DNA from: Pirellulaceae bacterium | GTDB lineage: Bacteria; Planctomycetota; Planctomycetia; Pirellulales; Pirellulaceae | Length of the DNA: 64,000 nucleotides | Reading direction: 5' to 3' | Assembly (NCBI GenBank): GCA_029243025.1 | Contig: JAQWSU010000005.1 | Coordinates: 1 to 64,000, forward strand | Shown: piece by piece, positions 1 through 10,324 of the stretch | Numbering within the stretch: position 1 is the stretch's first letter | Layout: each line of letters starts with the position of its first letter | Notes under the pieces: model-generated | Told to the model about the DNA's origin: nothing | Seen by the model: only the letters and a program-made list of their open reading frames with translations | The model's database searches: none | Made by a program: the position numbers and the translations under genes

Positions 1-1258
<1,258 letters not shown>

Positions 1259-1264
1259 TGATCG

Positions 1265-1351
1265 CTGATGTTTGGGGTAACCCGCATCAGAAGTTGTGGA
1301 CATAGTCTTGTGTATAGCAGAGGTCGCGTCATTCGTCACAAAGCGAATGAC
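1265..1351 (+). other. 16S trailer with two hairpins
   Basis: Two inverted repeats lie in the transcribed trailer between the 16S 3' end and the terminator: CTGATG (1265-1270) with CATCAG (1285-1290), strengthened by an inner GGG/CCC, and GTCATTCG (1328-1335) with CGAATGAC (1344-1351). They are candidates for rRNA processing or antitermination structures. The function is inferred from position only. Confidence 0.5.
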
Positions 1352-1376
1352 AACTGCCGATTGAAAAAGACGAAAG

Positions 1377-1410
1377 CCGCCCGGGCTGAGCCAGCCCGGA
1401 GCGGTTTTTT
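1377..1410 (+). terminator. Rho-independent terminator of the 16S transcript
   Basis: A GC-rich stem, CCGCCCGGGCT paired with AGCCCGGAGCGG around a short loop and followed by six T, sits about 130 bases past the 16S end. It implies a monocistronic 16S transcript, in line with the absence of downstream rRNA genes. Confidence 0.85.
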
Positions 1411-1524
1411 CGTGCGCGCTCAGTAAAATCCCCCCAGCCTATTTACTGGATTTCGTAGCGAACTTACTTCAGAATAAAATAACCTGAGTTCATCCATCCC
1501 TCCTTCCACCCGGTCGCCCTGCCC

Positions 1525-2418
1525 ATGCCAGCCATCTTCCACCAACCCATCTCACGCACAGACTTTCTGAAAATCAGCACAGGATTCTTGGGTGCACTCG
1601 TCGTTCGCCCGCAACCAGCGCGGGCAAACCAAGATTCCACTGCTGCCTATCAAATCGCATTGCTCTCAGACACGCATATCCCATCCGACGCGACCGAAAC
1701 CTATCGCGGCTTCGCGCCAGTCCAAAACTTAAAACAAGTCATCCCTCAAGTTACCGAACGAAAACCGGCAGCGACCATCATCAACGGTGATGCGGCTCGC
1801 TTAATGGGAAATCTTGAAGACTATCAAATGCTCAAAGGACTGCTGGAGCCACTGGCCCAACAAAGTCCTGTCTACATCGGCCTTGGCAATCACGATGATC
1901 GTGACAATTTTTCCAAAATATTTAGTGGCAAAGATGACACCAATCGCCAATCGGTAAACGGCAAAAATGTGCTTGTTGTCGAACACCCGACGGTTCGCAC
2001 CATCGTGTTGGACTCACTCCTCTATGTCGACAAGACGGCGGGTCTGCTGGGCAAGACACAGCGTCGCTGGCTTGCCAAATACCTGACCGATGCCGACAAC
2101 CGGCCCACGGTTTTGTTTGTGCACCATAGTTTGGGCGACGGCGACGGCGAACTGCTAGACGTCGATCGTCTTTTTCGCATCATCGAACCCCATAAAAACG
2201 TCAAAGCTGTTTTTTATGGCCATTCGCATCGATATAAAATCGATCGGCGGGGCGATCTTTTTTTGGTTAACCTCCCCGCTGTCGGTTACCCCTTCGGAGC
2301 TTCTGAACCAGTGGGCTGGATCGACGCAATCTTCGATACAAATGGCGTTGATCTGACACTTCACGCTGTCGGCGGTAATTTGGAAAAGAATGGCCAAACG
2401 ACAAGGCTGGATTGGTAA
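1525..2418 (+). CDS. Exported calcineurin-like metallophosphoesterase
   Basis: A 297-residue protein of the calcineurin-like phosphoesterase superfamily. Metal-binding motifs appear in the standard order: D49-x-H51, G88-D89, G121-N-H-D124, V-H200-H and G232-H-S-H235. These bind a dinuclear metal centre that hydrolyses phosphomono- or diesters; the substrate cannot be told. The N-terminus has an S-R-T-D-F-L-K stretch at 10-16 followed by a hydrophobic segment and an Ala-rich cleavage region. This resembles a Tat signal in which the second arginine is threonine. It stands alone downstream of the 16S gene. Confidence 0.88.
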   Translation: MPAIFHQPISRTDFLKISTGFLGALVVRPQPARANQDSTAAYQIALLSDTHIPSDATETYRGFAPVQNLKQVIPQVTERKPAATIINGDAARLMGNLEDYQMLKGLLEPLAQQSPVYIGLGNHDDRDNFSKIFSGKDDTNRQSVNGKNVLVVEHPTVRTIVLDSLLYVDKTAGLLGKTQRRWLAKYLTDADNRPTVLFVHHSLGDGDGELLDVDRLFRIIEPHKNVKAVFYGHSHRYKIDRRGDLFLVNLPAVGYPFGASEPVGWIDAIFDTNGVDLTLHAVGGNLEKNGQTTRLDW

Positions 2419-2558
2419 TTCACTATTTCCCCGCCAACCGTTTGCGTTGGGTCGAGGTCAAAGCTCAATTCCTGTCACCCTGTTATTTGTCGCCCTTGAG
2501 GTCGTTTCGGACAAGAAATCCGCTTTTTCTATTTCCACAGGCAAGGACGCTGTTTGAT

Positions 2559-3242
2559 ATGTCGGGAAACATCTACTCGCCGGGGCCATCGCCGAATTTG
2601 GTTCGCAGCTCCGATGGCAGCCTTCAGCGGATTCCGTCAGGTTGGGTATTGCTAGCGCCTGGTGACGCCGGCCTAACTCGCCGCGTCAAGGCAGCGGGGG
2701 ACCACTGGCTTGTGAAAGAAAAGAAGGGAAGACGAGTTTTCTCGAAAGGCGTTTGCGCACCGGAAGCTACGATCGAACGAATTCGCGGCGAACTGGCGGC
2801 CGAAAGATCCACTGAATCGTATCGCAAACGTCGGCTTGCCGATTCACGACGCCGAGAAAAAAGCCAAGCGGCCTACGTGAACGATTTCAATCGCGAGATT
2901 TTCGCTTTTCTCGACTTCCACCCCGACTACAACAAACTGGCCGAACAATTGGCGAAAGTTGTCACCGCTCACGCGACTCCAGTCGGCAGCGGTACGGTCG
3001 CCCGCACACAAAGAATTCCCGTTGAAAAACGCGCGGAGGCAGCGGTAATTGCCTGGCTACGTCATCAAACGACAGCCTACGACTCCATGCGAATTCCCCG
3101 CGTCAGAGGCAAACGTCGTGAAGTGCGACGAATGCTGGCCGAACGGTCCAAAGAGCTCCTAAATCGATACCGAGTTGGCGAGTTAGCCACTGCAAACTGC
3201 CCACTTCAACAGGCACTCAACACAGAAAGGAAATCGCCATGA
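2559..3242 (+). CDS. DUF2293 family protein
   Basis: A basic protein of about 227 residues matching the DUF2293 family. Typical stretches are the early PPGDAGLTRR-like region (here APGDAGLTRRVKAAGDHW), the central FLDFHP, and the late EKRAEAAVIAWLRHQTT-type block followed by GKRREVRRML. No function is established. An ORF is open from 2412, but family-like sequence begins at the ATG at 2559; the upstream 49 codons look non-coding and overlap the previous gene. The stop overlaps the start of the DUF1653 gene by 4 bases, so the two are translationally coupled. Confidence 0.85.
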   Translation: MSGNIYSPGPSPNLVRSSDGSLQRIPSGWVLLAPGDAGLTRRVKAAGDHWLVKEKKGRRVFSKGVCAPEATIERIRGELAAERSTESYRKRRLADSRRREKSQAAYVNDFNREIFAFLDFHPDYNKLAEQLAKVVTAHATPVGSGTVARTQRIPVEKRAEAAVIAWLRHQTTAYDSMRIPRVRGKRREVRRMLAERSKELLNRYRVGELATANCPLQQALNTERKSP

Positions 3243-3451
3243 AGCTCGGAAGATACCGCCATTACAAAGGAAATGAGTACACCGTTCTCGGTGTAGCTCG
3301 TCACAGCGAAACCGACGAAGAACTCGTCGTCTATCGACAGGAGTATGGCGAGCGAGGCCTCTGGGTACGCCCGAAACAGATGTTTCTCGAATCCGTGGAA
3401 ATCAACGGAGAATCGGTGGCTCGATTTGCCTTCCTGAGCGAAAGTTCATGA
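3239..3451 (+). CDS. DUF1653 domain protein
   Basis: A 70-residue protein matching the DUF1653 fold: a G-x-Y-x-H-Y-K-G-x-x-Y start and central V-V-Y-R-Q-x-Y, then a W-V-R-P-x-x-M-F motif. These small beta proteins are widespread and of unknown function. The AGAAAGGA ribosome-binding site lies inside the end of the preceding DUF2293 gene and the ATGA overlap couples the pair. No signal peptide, so cytoplasmic. Confidence 0.85.
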   Translation: MKLGRYRHYKGNEYTVLGVARHSETDEELVVYRQEYGERGLWVRPKQMFLESVEINGESVARFAFLSESS

Positions 3452-3489
3452 CATTGCCACTTGTTTCGAGTATCCACACTCGATGAAAG

Positions 3490-5322
3490 CTAGTCGGTTG
3501 ATTTCAATAATTGGCCAAATGAAACGCGGTCAACCTTGTCGGACAATCGGTCAGTATCCTCATTCTGAAACCAAATGTGTTTCGAATGGATCCAGGCACC
3601 GTTGCTCGTTCCATCGGCGCGAAGCAGCGACGGAATAGAGATTCGCTCGGAGTTCGCCTCATCCTGGCGCCGATCATGCCCCATGATTCGCAACCAGCCA
3701 CGATCTTTTGACTGCCAAACGAAAACCGCTTCGCGATTTGCATCAGAAAACACAATGTCGATGCCCTGGTCATCATTAAGGTCGATGAATCGCCAAGCAG
3801 CCTCCCCACCAAATGCAGGCAAATCGATCTGGGACGGAATTCCGAAGGAAAGCGCGCTCCACTGCCCTTCCGAATCGATCTGCAAAATCAGACTCGACTT
3901 TCCATCCTGCAGCAAGAGTTCACAGCGACCGTCAGCATCTAAATCAAAGAGCAATATTCGCAGACTCTTCCCCGGCTGCTTGATTCGCTTTTGCCACTCA
4001 GGACTGACCGAATTGGCAGCAAGCTCAATCGGCTTCACCCGCCAGCCCTGCTCCGAGTGCGTGGCGACTTTCAGAGGCTGTTGATCGATTGCAATGAACG
4101 AGGCCAAATCCCCTTCGATCACGCCAAACGATGAATTCTCAAGGGACAACTGATCTTGAGAATCTCGCCACACCGTGGCCTCGGGAGACCAAACACGTGT
4201 CGTCAGTAAACCATCAGCATCAGGAATCAACAAATCCATCCAGCCGTCACCGTTCAGATCCAGCATCCGCAGTCCGGCGTCGGCGCCCGATGCGTCACGT
4301 AATTCCGCCCCCTTCATGAGATTTTTTGAAAGACGATCGTGTACCTCACCGAACGTCAGATACTTGACTCGTGAGCCGTACGTTTCCATCGAATAGTCAA
4401 TCAACTCCACGACTTGATCGCTGCGCATCCAACCATGCGGATGGAAGACCAGATCAAAGACACCTTCCTTCTGAACCACCGCATCGAGAGCCCGTTTCAG
4501 GTCCGTGACCGTTTGCGGATTGTTGGGCTGATGAAGATTTTGAGCTTCCCAATCAGACGGCACGACGCAAGGCAGCTCCCAACAAATCTTTCCGATGACA
4601 TAGGGATATGGATAATCTTCGATCGTGTTCACAAAGGAGGGAAATGGCAGATATTTACGAAATCGCGGGCGTCCGGCCGAATCGGTCGTAATTCCTTCTG
4701 GCAACTCGGAGTCCGCTTGCGTCGTGATGTTAAACACAGAGCTATCGATGCGCAAAAAATTTCCAGCCACCGTTTTTTTGTTAAAAATCTCAGCCCAGAA
4801 TCGTGGACTGGGCGTGTTCATCGAATCACAACAAGGCATCCGAAACGCAACCGGGTGGTTTCCTGGAATCCGGGTCATTAAGTCAACACACTGATCATAC
4901 GTCTGCTTGGCTTTCTGGAAGTCACCACCGTGCAACAGCGGACATGGATGATCGATTGTGTGGATCTCAATCGACAATCCTTCTTGAACCCAATCACTGA
5001 GCAAAGGTAACTGGGGATCAACTTGATTCGTCATGATGCTGACTGGCGCCCGACCATCGTTCTGTTTGAGTCGATTCAAGATCGGTCGAAGATAATTCTC
5101 ATACTTCGCCGGATCTCGCATGTCATCGATGGCCAAAACGATGACCGCATCTACACCGGTCTCACCTACCCACTGCGGCGTTGTCAAACGAGCAAAATCG
5201 CGAGAAACGTAATATGGATCGAGGGGGCCATTTAGATAATTCAGCCGATTCCCGTCTGCCACAAGCGATTGGACAGTCGAACAAAGAATCATGCCCGCAA
5301 AGATGATTCGAAAAAAGCTCAT
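3490..5322 (-). CDS. Secreted polysaccharide deacetylase-like protein with FG-GAP repeats
   Basis: 610 residues. An N-terminal signal peptide is followed by a carbohydrate-esterase-4-like domain (about 40-330) with the metal-binding pattern I-D66-D67, I-H121-T-I-D-H125 and an F-R-M-P motif. A C-terminal half follows with FG-GAP/VCBS-type calcium repeats (D-L-N-G-D-G, D-L-D-A-D-G, D-L-N-D-D-Q). The start chosen at 5322 has GGGAGG eight bases upstream; an ATG seven codons earlier lacks one. It probably deacetylates an extracellular glycan. In some planctomycetes similar modules continue into a heme-binding domain; here the protein ends after the repeats. Confidence 0.8.
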   Translation of the reverse strand: MSFFRIIFAGMILCSTVQSLVADGNRLNYLNGPLDPYYVSRDFARLTTPQWVGETGVDAVIVLAIDDMRDPAKYENYLRPILNRLKQNDGRAPVSIMTNQVDPQLPLLSDWVQEGLSIEIHTIDHPCPLLHGGDFQKAKQTYDQCVDLMTRIPGNHPVAFRMPCCDSMNTPSPRFWAEIFNKKTVAGNFLRIDSSVFNITTQADSELPEGITTDSAGRPRFRKYLPFPSFVNTIEDYPYPYVIGKICWELPCVVPSDWEAQNLHQPNNPQTVTDLKRALDAVVQKEGVFDLVFHPHGWMRSDQVVELIDYSMETYGSRVKYLTFGEVHDRLSKNLMKGAELRDASGADAGLRMLDLNGDGWMDLLIPDADGLLTTRVWSPEATVWRDSQDQLSLENSSFGVIEGDLASFIAIDQQPLKVATHSEQGWRVKPIELAANSVSPEWQKRIKQPGKSLRILLFDLDADGRCELLLQDGKSSLILQIDSEGQWSALSFGIPSQIDLPAFGGEAAWRFIDLNDDQGIDIVFSDANREAVFVWQSKDRGWLRIMGHDRRQDEANSERISIPSLLRADGTSNGAWIHSKHIWFQNEDTDRLSDKVDRVSFGQLLKSTD

Positions 5323-5371
5323 CACCGCCTCCCAGAAAACCAACTCAAGAACACAATTCTCACAATTGCAG

Positions 5372-5572
5372 TTAGCCCATCTCGGAATCGCTTACCACAA
5401 GCTCATCCGATCGCTGAGCGATCTGAATCGCCTCCTTAACGGCTCGGTCAATCCAATCAGATTCGCTCCCCTCACGGACAAGCCCAGCAACAATATAGGC
5501 GGAATAGATGTTAGCAGCCGCCGCTGCGACGACGCTTTCGCTCGCTCTAAGCGTCAGGTGAGTTCTGGTCAT
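5372..5572 (-). CDS. Small conserved-looking hypothetical protein
   Basis: A 66-residue ORF starting M-T-R-T-H-L-T-L-R-A-S-E-S with an alanine-rich helix and an acidic C-terminus. AAGGG lies about nine bases upstream of the ATG at 5572; a TTG codon directly before it is less likely. Codon use fits the neighbours, and I have an impression of similar short proteins in planctomycetes that cannot be verified here. No known domain, no signal peptide. It sits just upstream of the deacetylase gene in the same direction. Confidence 0.6.
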   Translation of the reverse strand: MTRTHLTLRASESVVAAAAANIYSAYIVAGLVREGSESDWIDRAVKEAIQIAQRSDELVVSDSEMG

Positions 5573-5768
5573 CAAAAAACCCTTTTTAAATAAAAGTTAT
5601 TCATTCCATCGGCTTCTGTGTTTTCTTACCAACGGTCCATTTGCTCATTCAGCAAGAACGACACCACTTCAAGCAACAGCAGTGTTGCCACCCTCTTTCA
5701 CAAGAATGCCTTACGACAGTCAATGGTCCGTAACGATTCACTACTTTCCCAACCTATCTCCCGTATGT

Positions 5769-6260
5769 TTACATGACCGGAGGCATTGGAATATAGAATT
5801 CGGGCTCTTCGAGCGGCAATTCAGCGTCCGACCGATTACGCACCGTGAGCACTGGACAAGGTGCATGACGAACACAGTACTCGGCCACACTTCCCAACAG
5901 TAAGTGAGAGATTCCGAGCCGACCATGAGTTCCGATCACCATCAAATCGCATTTTTGCTCCTGCGCCACCCAACATATTACTGGACCCGCTGGTCCACCG
6001 TGTGCCACTCGTTCAATCTTCAGATCAGCAGAGTCAGCGCTGATCGAAAGCAACTTATTTTTTAATTCCTGATCAACTTCGTCGATGCGACCACCGGCTG
6101 ACCACGAATCGGGCACATCAAAGGCGTGAAACAAAACAATCGTGCCGCCTGAATGCCGTGCAATTCGCGTGGCGTAGGCAAAGGCTTTTTCCGAAGTCGG
6201 TGAAAAATCAATCGGGCAGAGAATGCGATGAATGGGGTCACTTTGACTGGAATTGACCAT
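5769..6260 (-). CDS. Universal stress protein (UspA family)
   Basis: 163 residues forming one Usp domain. It opens with I-L-C-P-I-D-F-S-P and an A-x-x-Y-A-T-R-I-A helix, and ends with the nucleotide-binding signature G-T-H-G-R-L-G...L-L-L-G-S followed by the P-C-P-V-L-T-V strand. Presence of the G-x2-G-x9-G-S pattern suggests the ATP-binding class. About 20 extra residues trail the domain. Single gene on the minus strand, cytoplasmic, probably a stress or growth-arrest factor. Confidence 0.93.
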   Translation of the reverse strand: MVNSSQSDPIHRILCPIDFSPTSEKAFAYATRIARHSGGTIVLFHAFDVPDSWSAGGRIDEVDQELKNKLLSISADSADLKIERVAHGGPAGPVICWVAQEQKCDLMVIGTHGRLGISHLLLGSVAEYCVRHAPCPVLTVRNRSDAELPLEEPEFYIPMPPVM

Positions 6261-6833
6261 TTTTTGTAGCCCCGCTGCAGTTTTATTGATAAGTTAAGCA
6301 TTCGTTGACTATTGCGAATATGAAAATAATCGACGATTCCAAGACCATTTTCAAGTAGTGCGGCGAGAGTGTGCGACTCGCCACTATTGTGTGCCGAAAA
6401 ACGCACTTTATCGAGCAGAAAAAAGAGAAAGGATCTGCAAATGGTAGACACATCTGCGTCACAGTCGGGTAAGACGATAGATGCAATCCTTAAATACAGG
6501 GCCTTCCTGAGCTGGTTCAGCAAGATCAGAACCTCCCAAATTGCCCGTCGATGTTTTCGTAGGAAGTTTGCCTGCTAGTTCTTGAGCGACACCCCGATTG
6601 AGTTGGCGTGCCTTCTAAAAATCTCATGGTTTCCCGAAACCCAGATTCCAGCTCAGCTGACCCATCAACCTAAGCTGCCAAAATATCGAAATGAATGCCA
6701 AGCAAGAACGAGATCGCTAAAAATAGAAAATTGCTCGACCTGCCCGACCACGCTTTGCAACGAGGAAAGCGAAGATCGACTTCCGTTTCTCGAACGCCTC
6801 CAAATCACAAACATCCGCCTATGAGTTCGTAAG
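6261..6833. other. Intergenic stretch without a supported gene
   Basis: 573 bases between the divergent UspA gene and the PQQ-propeller gene. A plus-strand ORF of 80 codons at 6582-6824 has no recognisable motif, no ribosome-binding site and irregular composition. No hairpin-T-tract terminator was seen. It must contain promoters for both flanking genes. Confidence 0.6.
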
Positions 6834-8072
6834 ATGCCCCCGATTCAGTCGCTCACGATAGTAGTTCTTTTAAGCTGCCCTGCCCTGGCCCAAGAATGGA
6901 CGGAATTTCGTGGTCCGACCGGTCAAGGTCATGCGAGTTCGAGACCACCGATCGAATGGGATTCACAACAGAACAATTTGCTCTGGAAATGTCCCTTGCC
7001 GGGTACAGGCTGGTCATCGCCTGTCATTCAGAACGGTCTTATCTTTTTAACTGCAGCCGTACCAATTGTTGACTCAAAAGATCTTTCGCTGCAGCTGATA
7101 GTGATCGATCTTAAAACGGGTACCGTGGAAAATCAGATCGAGGTTTTTCGGCAAACGGCTGATAACGCACCTGAGATTCACAGCAAGAACAGCCACGCCA
7201 GCCCTACACCAGTGATCGAAAACGATCATATTTACGTTCACTTTGGACATCAGGGAACCGCCTGCATCAACACCGACGGGGAGACCGTTTGGAAAAATCG
7301 CAATCTAGAATACGCTCCCGTTCATGGTAACGGAGGTTCACCGATCCTCTTCCAGGATCTGTTGATTTTCAGCTGTGATGGCGGTTCCGATCCATTCATT
7401 GCTGCGTTGGACAAAGGCACAGGAAAGCTGATTTGGCGCAAACAACGAGAATCTGACGCCGATCGTACGTTTTCGTTCAGCACGCCGTTGGTGATTGAAG
7501 TGAATGGACAACCGCAACTGATTAGTCCCGGCAGCAATTCAGTATGGGCTTACAACCCGCGTGACGGTCGCGAAATCTGGCATGTCAACTACGAAGGCTA
7601 CAGCGTGATTCCCCGCCCGGTATTTGGCCACGGCCTAGTATTCCTGGGCACCGGTTATGATTCGCCGAAAGTCTTGGCTATTCGGCCAGACGGCAAGGGC
7701 GATGTCACCGACTCACACGTTGCGTGGACCCTAAGCCGAGGGGCCCCGCATACACCCTCCATGCTATTAATTGAAGACCATCTGTACATGGTTTCCGATC
7801 GTGGAATTGCAACTTGCGTGGATGCAAAGACGGGGGAAGAAAAATGGCAAGAACGAATTGGAGGAAACTTTTCCGCATCCCCCCTTTATGCAAACGGAAG
7901 TATCTACCTCCAAAGTGAAGCAGGCGAGTGCATCGTGATTGATGGCCGACCGGAATTTAAGGAAGTCGCCCGCAACGATCTTGACGAGAGATCGCTTGCG
8001 TCATTCGCTGTCGCAGGTGATTCACTGCTCATCCGAACAGCAGAGCATCTCTTTCGGATCGGCCGCAAATAA
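6834..8072 (+). CDS. Exported PQQ-like beta-propeller repeat protein
   Basis: 412 residues. A signal peptide (about 1-20, ending L-A-Q-E) is followed by W-x-x-F-R-G-P-x-G-x-G-x-A, a motif typical of planctomycete PQQ/WD-like propeller proteins. Repeated blades follow (W-K-C-P-L-P-G-T-G-W-S-S-P, G-T-G-K-L-I-W, D-G-R-E-I-W, A-K-T-G-E-E-K-W). Such proteins are BamB-like eight-bladed propellers, usually non-enzymatic or binding ones; no quinoprotein cysteine pair is apparent. Monocistronic. A catalytic alcohol-dehydrogenase role is unlikely. Confidence 0.88.
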   Translation: MPPIQSLTIVVLLSCPALAQEWTEFRGPTGQGHASSRPPIEWDSQQNNLLWKCPLPGTGWSSPVIQNGLIFLTAAVPIVDSKDLSLQLIVIDLKTGTVENQIEVFRQTADNAPEIHSKNSHASPTPVIENDHIYVHFGHQGTACINTDGETVWKNRNLEYAPVHGNGGSPILFQDLLIFSCDGGSDPFIAALDKGTGKLIWRKQRESDADRTFSFSTPLVIEVNGQPQLISPGSNSVWAYNPRDGREIWHVNYEGYSVIPRPVFGHGLVFLGTGYDSPKVLAIRPDGKGDVTDSHVAWTLSRGAPHTPSMLLIEDHLYMVSDRGIATCVDAKTGEEKWQERIGGNFSASPLYANGSIYLQSEAGECIVIDGRPEFKEVARNDLDERSLASFAVAGDSLLIRTAEHLFRIGRK

Positions 8073-8270
8073 CGGTCACCCAACGTTGTCGGATACGTCA
8101 GACAAACACCAAGCCCGGGCGGCAAGCATCGACTTTCGACTAGTTTCTCCGATACTCAGCAAGAATAGTCGAGGAGACAGGCCACCTGCTGGCGGATGAA
8201 ATACCGCGGGATCCTTGCCACTGTTCGGACTGAACAAGGGGCCGGCTGGGGGTCAAGATCGTCCCCAGAA

Positions 8271-8343
8271 TGAGGCTGCTGGGGCTCGAACCCAGGACCT
8301 ACGGATTAAAAGTCCGTTGCTCTGCCAACTGAGCTACAGCCTC
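8271..8343 (-). tRNA. tRNA-Lys (UUU)
   Basis: A complete 73-base cloverleaf on the minus strand. The acceptor GAGGCTG pairs with CAGCCTC and the discriminator is A. The D arm is GCTC/GAGC, the anticodon stem ACGGA/TCCGT encloses CTTTTAA with anticodon TTT, and the T arm is CTGGG-TTCGAGC-CCCAG. The CCA end is not encoded. Confidence 0.96.
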
Positions 8344-8617
8344 AAATATCACAGTGAAGGGACTGGAAAGCTGACGCTGTGCGTCAGCCGGAATCTTCTC
8401 CCGCTGCCCCCGGGAGAGAGACCGCAGATTCAGCCTACACTTAACTGCTTGGCATCCCTACTCTCATACAAGATCTCAGATTCTAGCAGTGAATCGCCGG
8501 TCACAAAAGGCTTGTCACTCAAAACAGCCTGCGTGAACGATCATCGCTCGATTCAAACTGCAAATCGCAGTAAACTAGGCCGTCTTAACGCAAAATCCCG
8601 GGTCAATTGGAACAAAC

Positions 8618-9472
8618 GTGGTTCAAGACAAGTCAGAATCACTGGATGAATTGATCGCTTCCCACACCCCGGAGGCGATTCGGGCAAAATTGGCCGAAAG
8701 TTCGGGCCAGGGATACCTCCGTGACTTTATTTTTGCCGCAATTGACGGCCCAATTACAACCTTCGCAATCGTCTCGGGAGTTGCCGGTGCCCGGCGATCC
8801 TCTGGCTTTGTCGCGGTCCTGGAGTTCGCCACTTTAATCGGCGATGACTTCCGCATGGCGGTTGGCAATCACCAGGCCACTCGAGCGGAGCAGCAACTCC
8901 TATCTCGTGTGCAGGTAATCAAAAAAAAACAAATCGATTTGTATCCAGCAGGCGAAAGAGAAAACAGACGTCGGATTCTGAGCAAAGAGCGTTTTGAAGG
9001 TGCCGAACTGGATCAAGTGGTCCGAGTCATCACTTCGGACGAGAAACGCTGGATTGACACGCTGCTGCAAGAGGAATTGGGGATGACTTTAGCCGAGCTC
9101 ACTCCGTTACGAACGGCAATCTTCACGTTTTTCGCCTTCATCGTTGCCGGCCTTTTTCCATTAATGGGCTTTGTTCTGGCACTTGCTGCCCCCGATCTGA
9201 TCACCCGCCCCTCCATCAACAGCATCGTGATGACAGCCATCGCGTTCTTCACAGTTGGTGCGGCAAAATCAAGGTTTGTGCGGACCAGCTGGTCTTGGTC
9301 AGCGCTAGAAACATTGGTTGTTGGAGGCGGCAGCCGCTGGGCTTTCCTATCTGGTTGGCATGCTGTTACGTGGCCCTACCTAGCGATCGACCGGAGTGGA
9401 GAATTTCACCGAATGACACCGAATGACACTGAACAACATCAAGCTCAAAACCGTGTGACACCAGGATGTTGA
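8618..9472 (+). CDS. VIT1/CCC1-family transporter with C-terminal frameshift
   Basis: Matches the VIT1/CCC1 (DUF125) iron/manganese transporter family: R-D-F-I-F-x-A-I-D-G-x-x-T-T-F-A-I-V-S-G-V-A-G-A in the first transmembrane segment, then a second helix with M-A-x-G-N-x-x-A-T-R-A-E. A cytosolic helical insert and three further membrane helices follow. Starts with GTG. After V-V-G-G (about base 9327) the encoded tail no longer fits. The next frame continues A-A-A-G-L-S-Y-L-V-G-M-L-L-R-G and stops at 9381-9383, the normal family end. One extra G near 9327-9331 explains this, either as a real mutation or as a sequencing error. Confidence 0.82.
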   Translation: MVQDKSESLDELIASHTPEAIRAKLAESSGQGYLRDFIFAAIDGPITTFAIVSGVAGARRSSGFVAVLEFATLIGDDFRMAVGNHQATRAEQQLLSRVQVIKKKQIDLYPAGERENRRRILSKERFEGAELDQVVRVITSDEKRWIDTLLQEELGMTLAELTPLRTAIFTFFAFIVAGLFPLMGFVLALAAPDLITRPSINSIVMTAIAFFTVGAAKSRFVRTSWSWSALETLVVGGGSRWAFLSGWHAVTWPYLAIDRSGEFHRMTPNDTEQHQAQNRVTPGC

Positions 9473-10140
9473 ATTCACCTTTCCCGAACACTGTTGCGTT
9501 TCGCTGCTACACCGTTCATGACGGGCTGGATTTCCAGCTCCACGAGCAAGAGCAACAGATCTTAAGTAGTCGAGCCATTGAAATTCGCCGAACACATTTC
9601 ACGCGTGGAAGAGCTGCTGCTCATCATGCTCTTCAAGATTTAACCGGAGGTCCAACAGATCCGATCCTGACGGGGCCTCGGCGTGAACCTATCTGGCCGG
9701 AGGGAATTGTTGGCGCGATTTCTCACAGCGGCGAAATCGCTTGTGCAGCCGTCGCCAACCAGCAGGATCACGCTGGTATCGGACTCGACGTCGAACTCCT
9801 CACCAAGAAGTTTGACACCTCGATCGCGCATCTCGTCTGCACAACGGCTGAGGCGAAGTGGGTAGCCTCTGGCCTCGAAAAAAATGATGAAAGGATAAGG
9901 CTGTTGCAATTATTCTGTGCAAAAGAGTGCGTTTACAAAGCTTTCTTTCCGATCGCCCGCATCGAGCTAACTTTCCAAGATGCTGAACTCACGTGGAAAA
10001 AATCAGATCAACTCTTTCAAGGTCGGCTGATGGTCGCGGCCAGTGATCACCACCCGCCAGATTTCGAGTTCAACATCCGTTGCAAACTCATTGCCGATTA
10101 TGTTTTTGCCAGCCTTATCTTACCCGCTATCGACAAATAG
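9466..10140 (+). CDS. 4'-phosphopantetheinyl transferase (EntD/Sfp superfamily)
   Basis: 224 residues. Diagnostic motifs are all present: I-V-G-A-I-S-H-S-G-E, the metal-binding G-I-G-L-D-V-E, and F-C-A-K-E-C-V-Y-K-A. They transfer phosphopantetheine from CoA to a carrier-protein serine. The Q/R-rich N-terminal region with R-R-x-H-F-x-x-G-R-A-A-A-H fits EntD-type enzymes. No carrier-protein, PKS or NRPS gene is in the window, so its partner lies elsewhere. Its start overlaps the frameshifted tail of the VIT gene; with the frameshift corrected the gap is about 80 bases. Confidence 0.9.
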   Translation: MLNSPFPNTVAFRCYTVHDGLDFQLHEQEQQILSSRAIEIRRTHFTRGRAAAHHALQDLTGGPTDPILTGPRREPIWPEGIVGAISHSGEIACAAVANQQDHAGIGLDVELLTKKFDTSIAHLVCTTAEAKWVASGLEKNDERIRLLQLFCAKECVYKAFFPIARIELTFQDAELTWKKSDQLFQGRLMVAASDHHPPDFEFNIRCKLIADYVFASLILPAIDK

Positions 10141-10324
10141 AATTGGTACTTTTTGCATCAGCGATCGGTCCGTTACCGCACATCCGGCACAACCGCAGAT
10201 CGGAAACAGGGCCGAATTGAAGCGAGGTATACGGAAGCATCTGATTCATTTACGATCATCAGCTAAACGTCGAAACTCTCAATTCGTCCCGCCCGATGAA
10301 TTTCCCTCTGCACTTTCGAATTCA

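Noticed and set aside
8215-8649. 144-codon plus-strand ORF
   Set aside because: It runs antisense across tRNA-Lys and into the VIT gene start; no motif.
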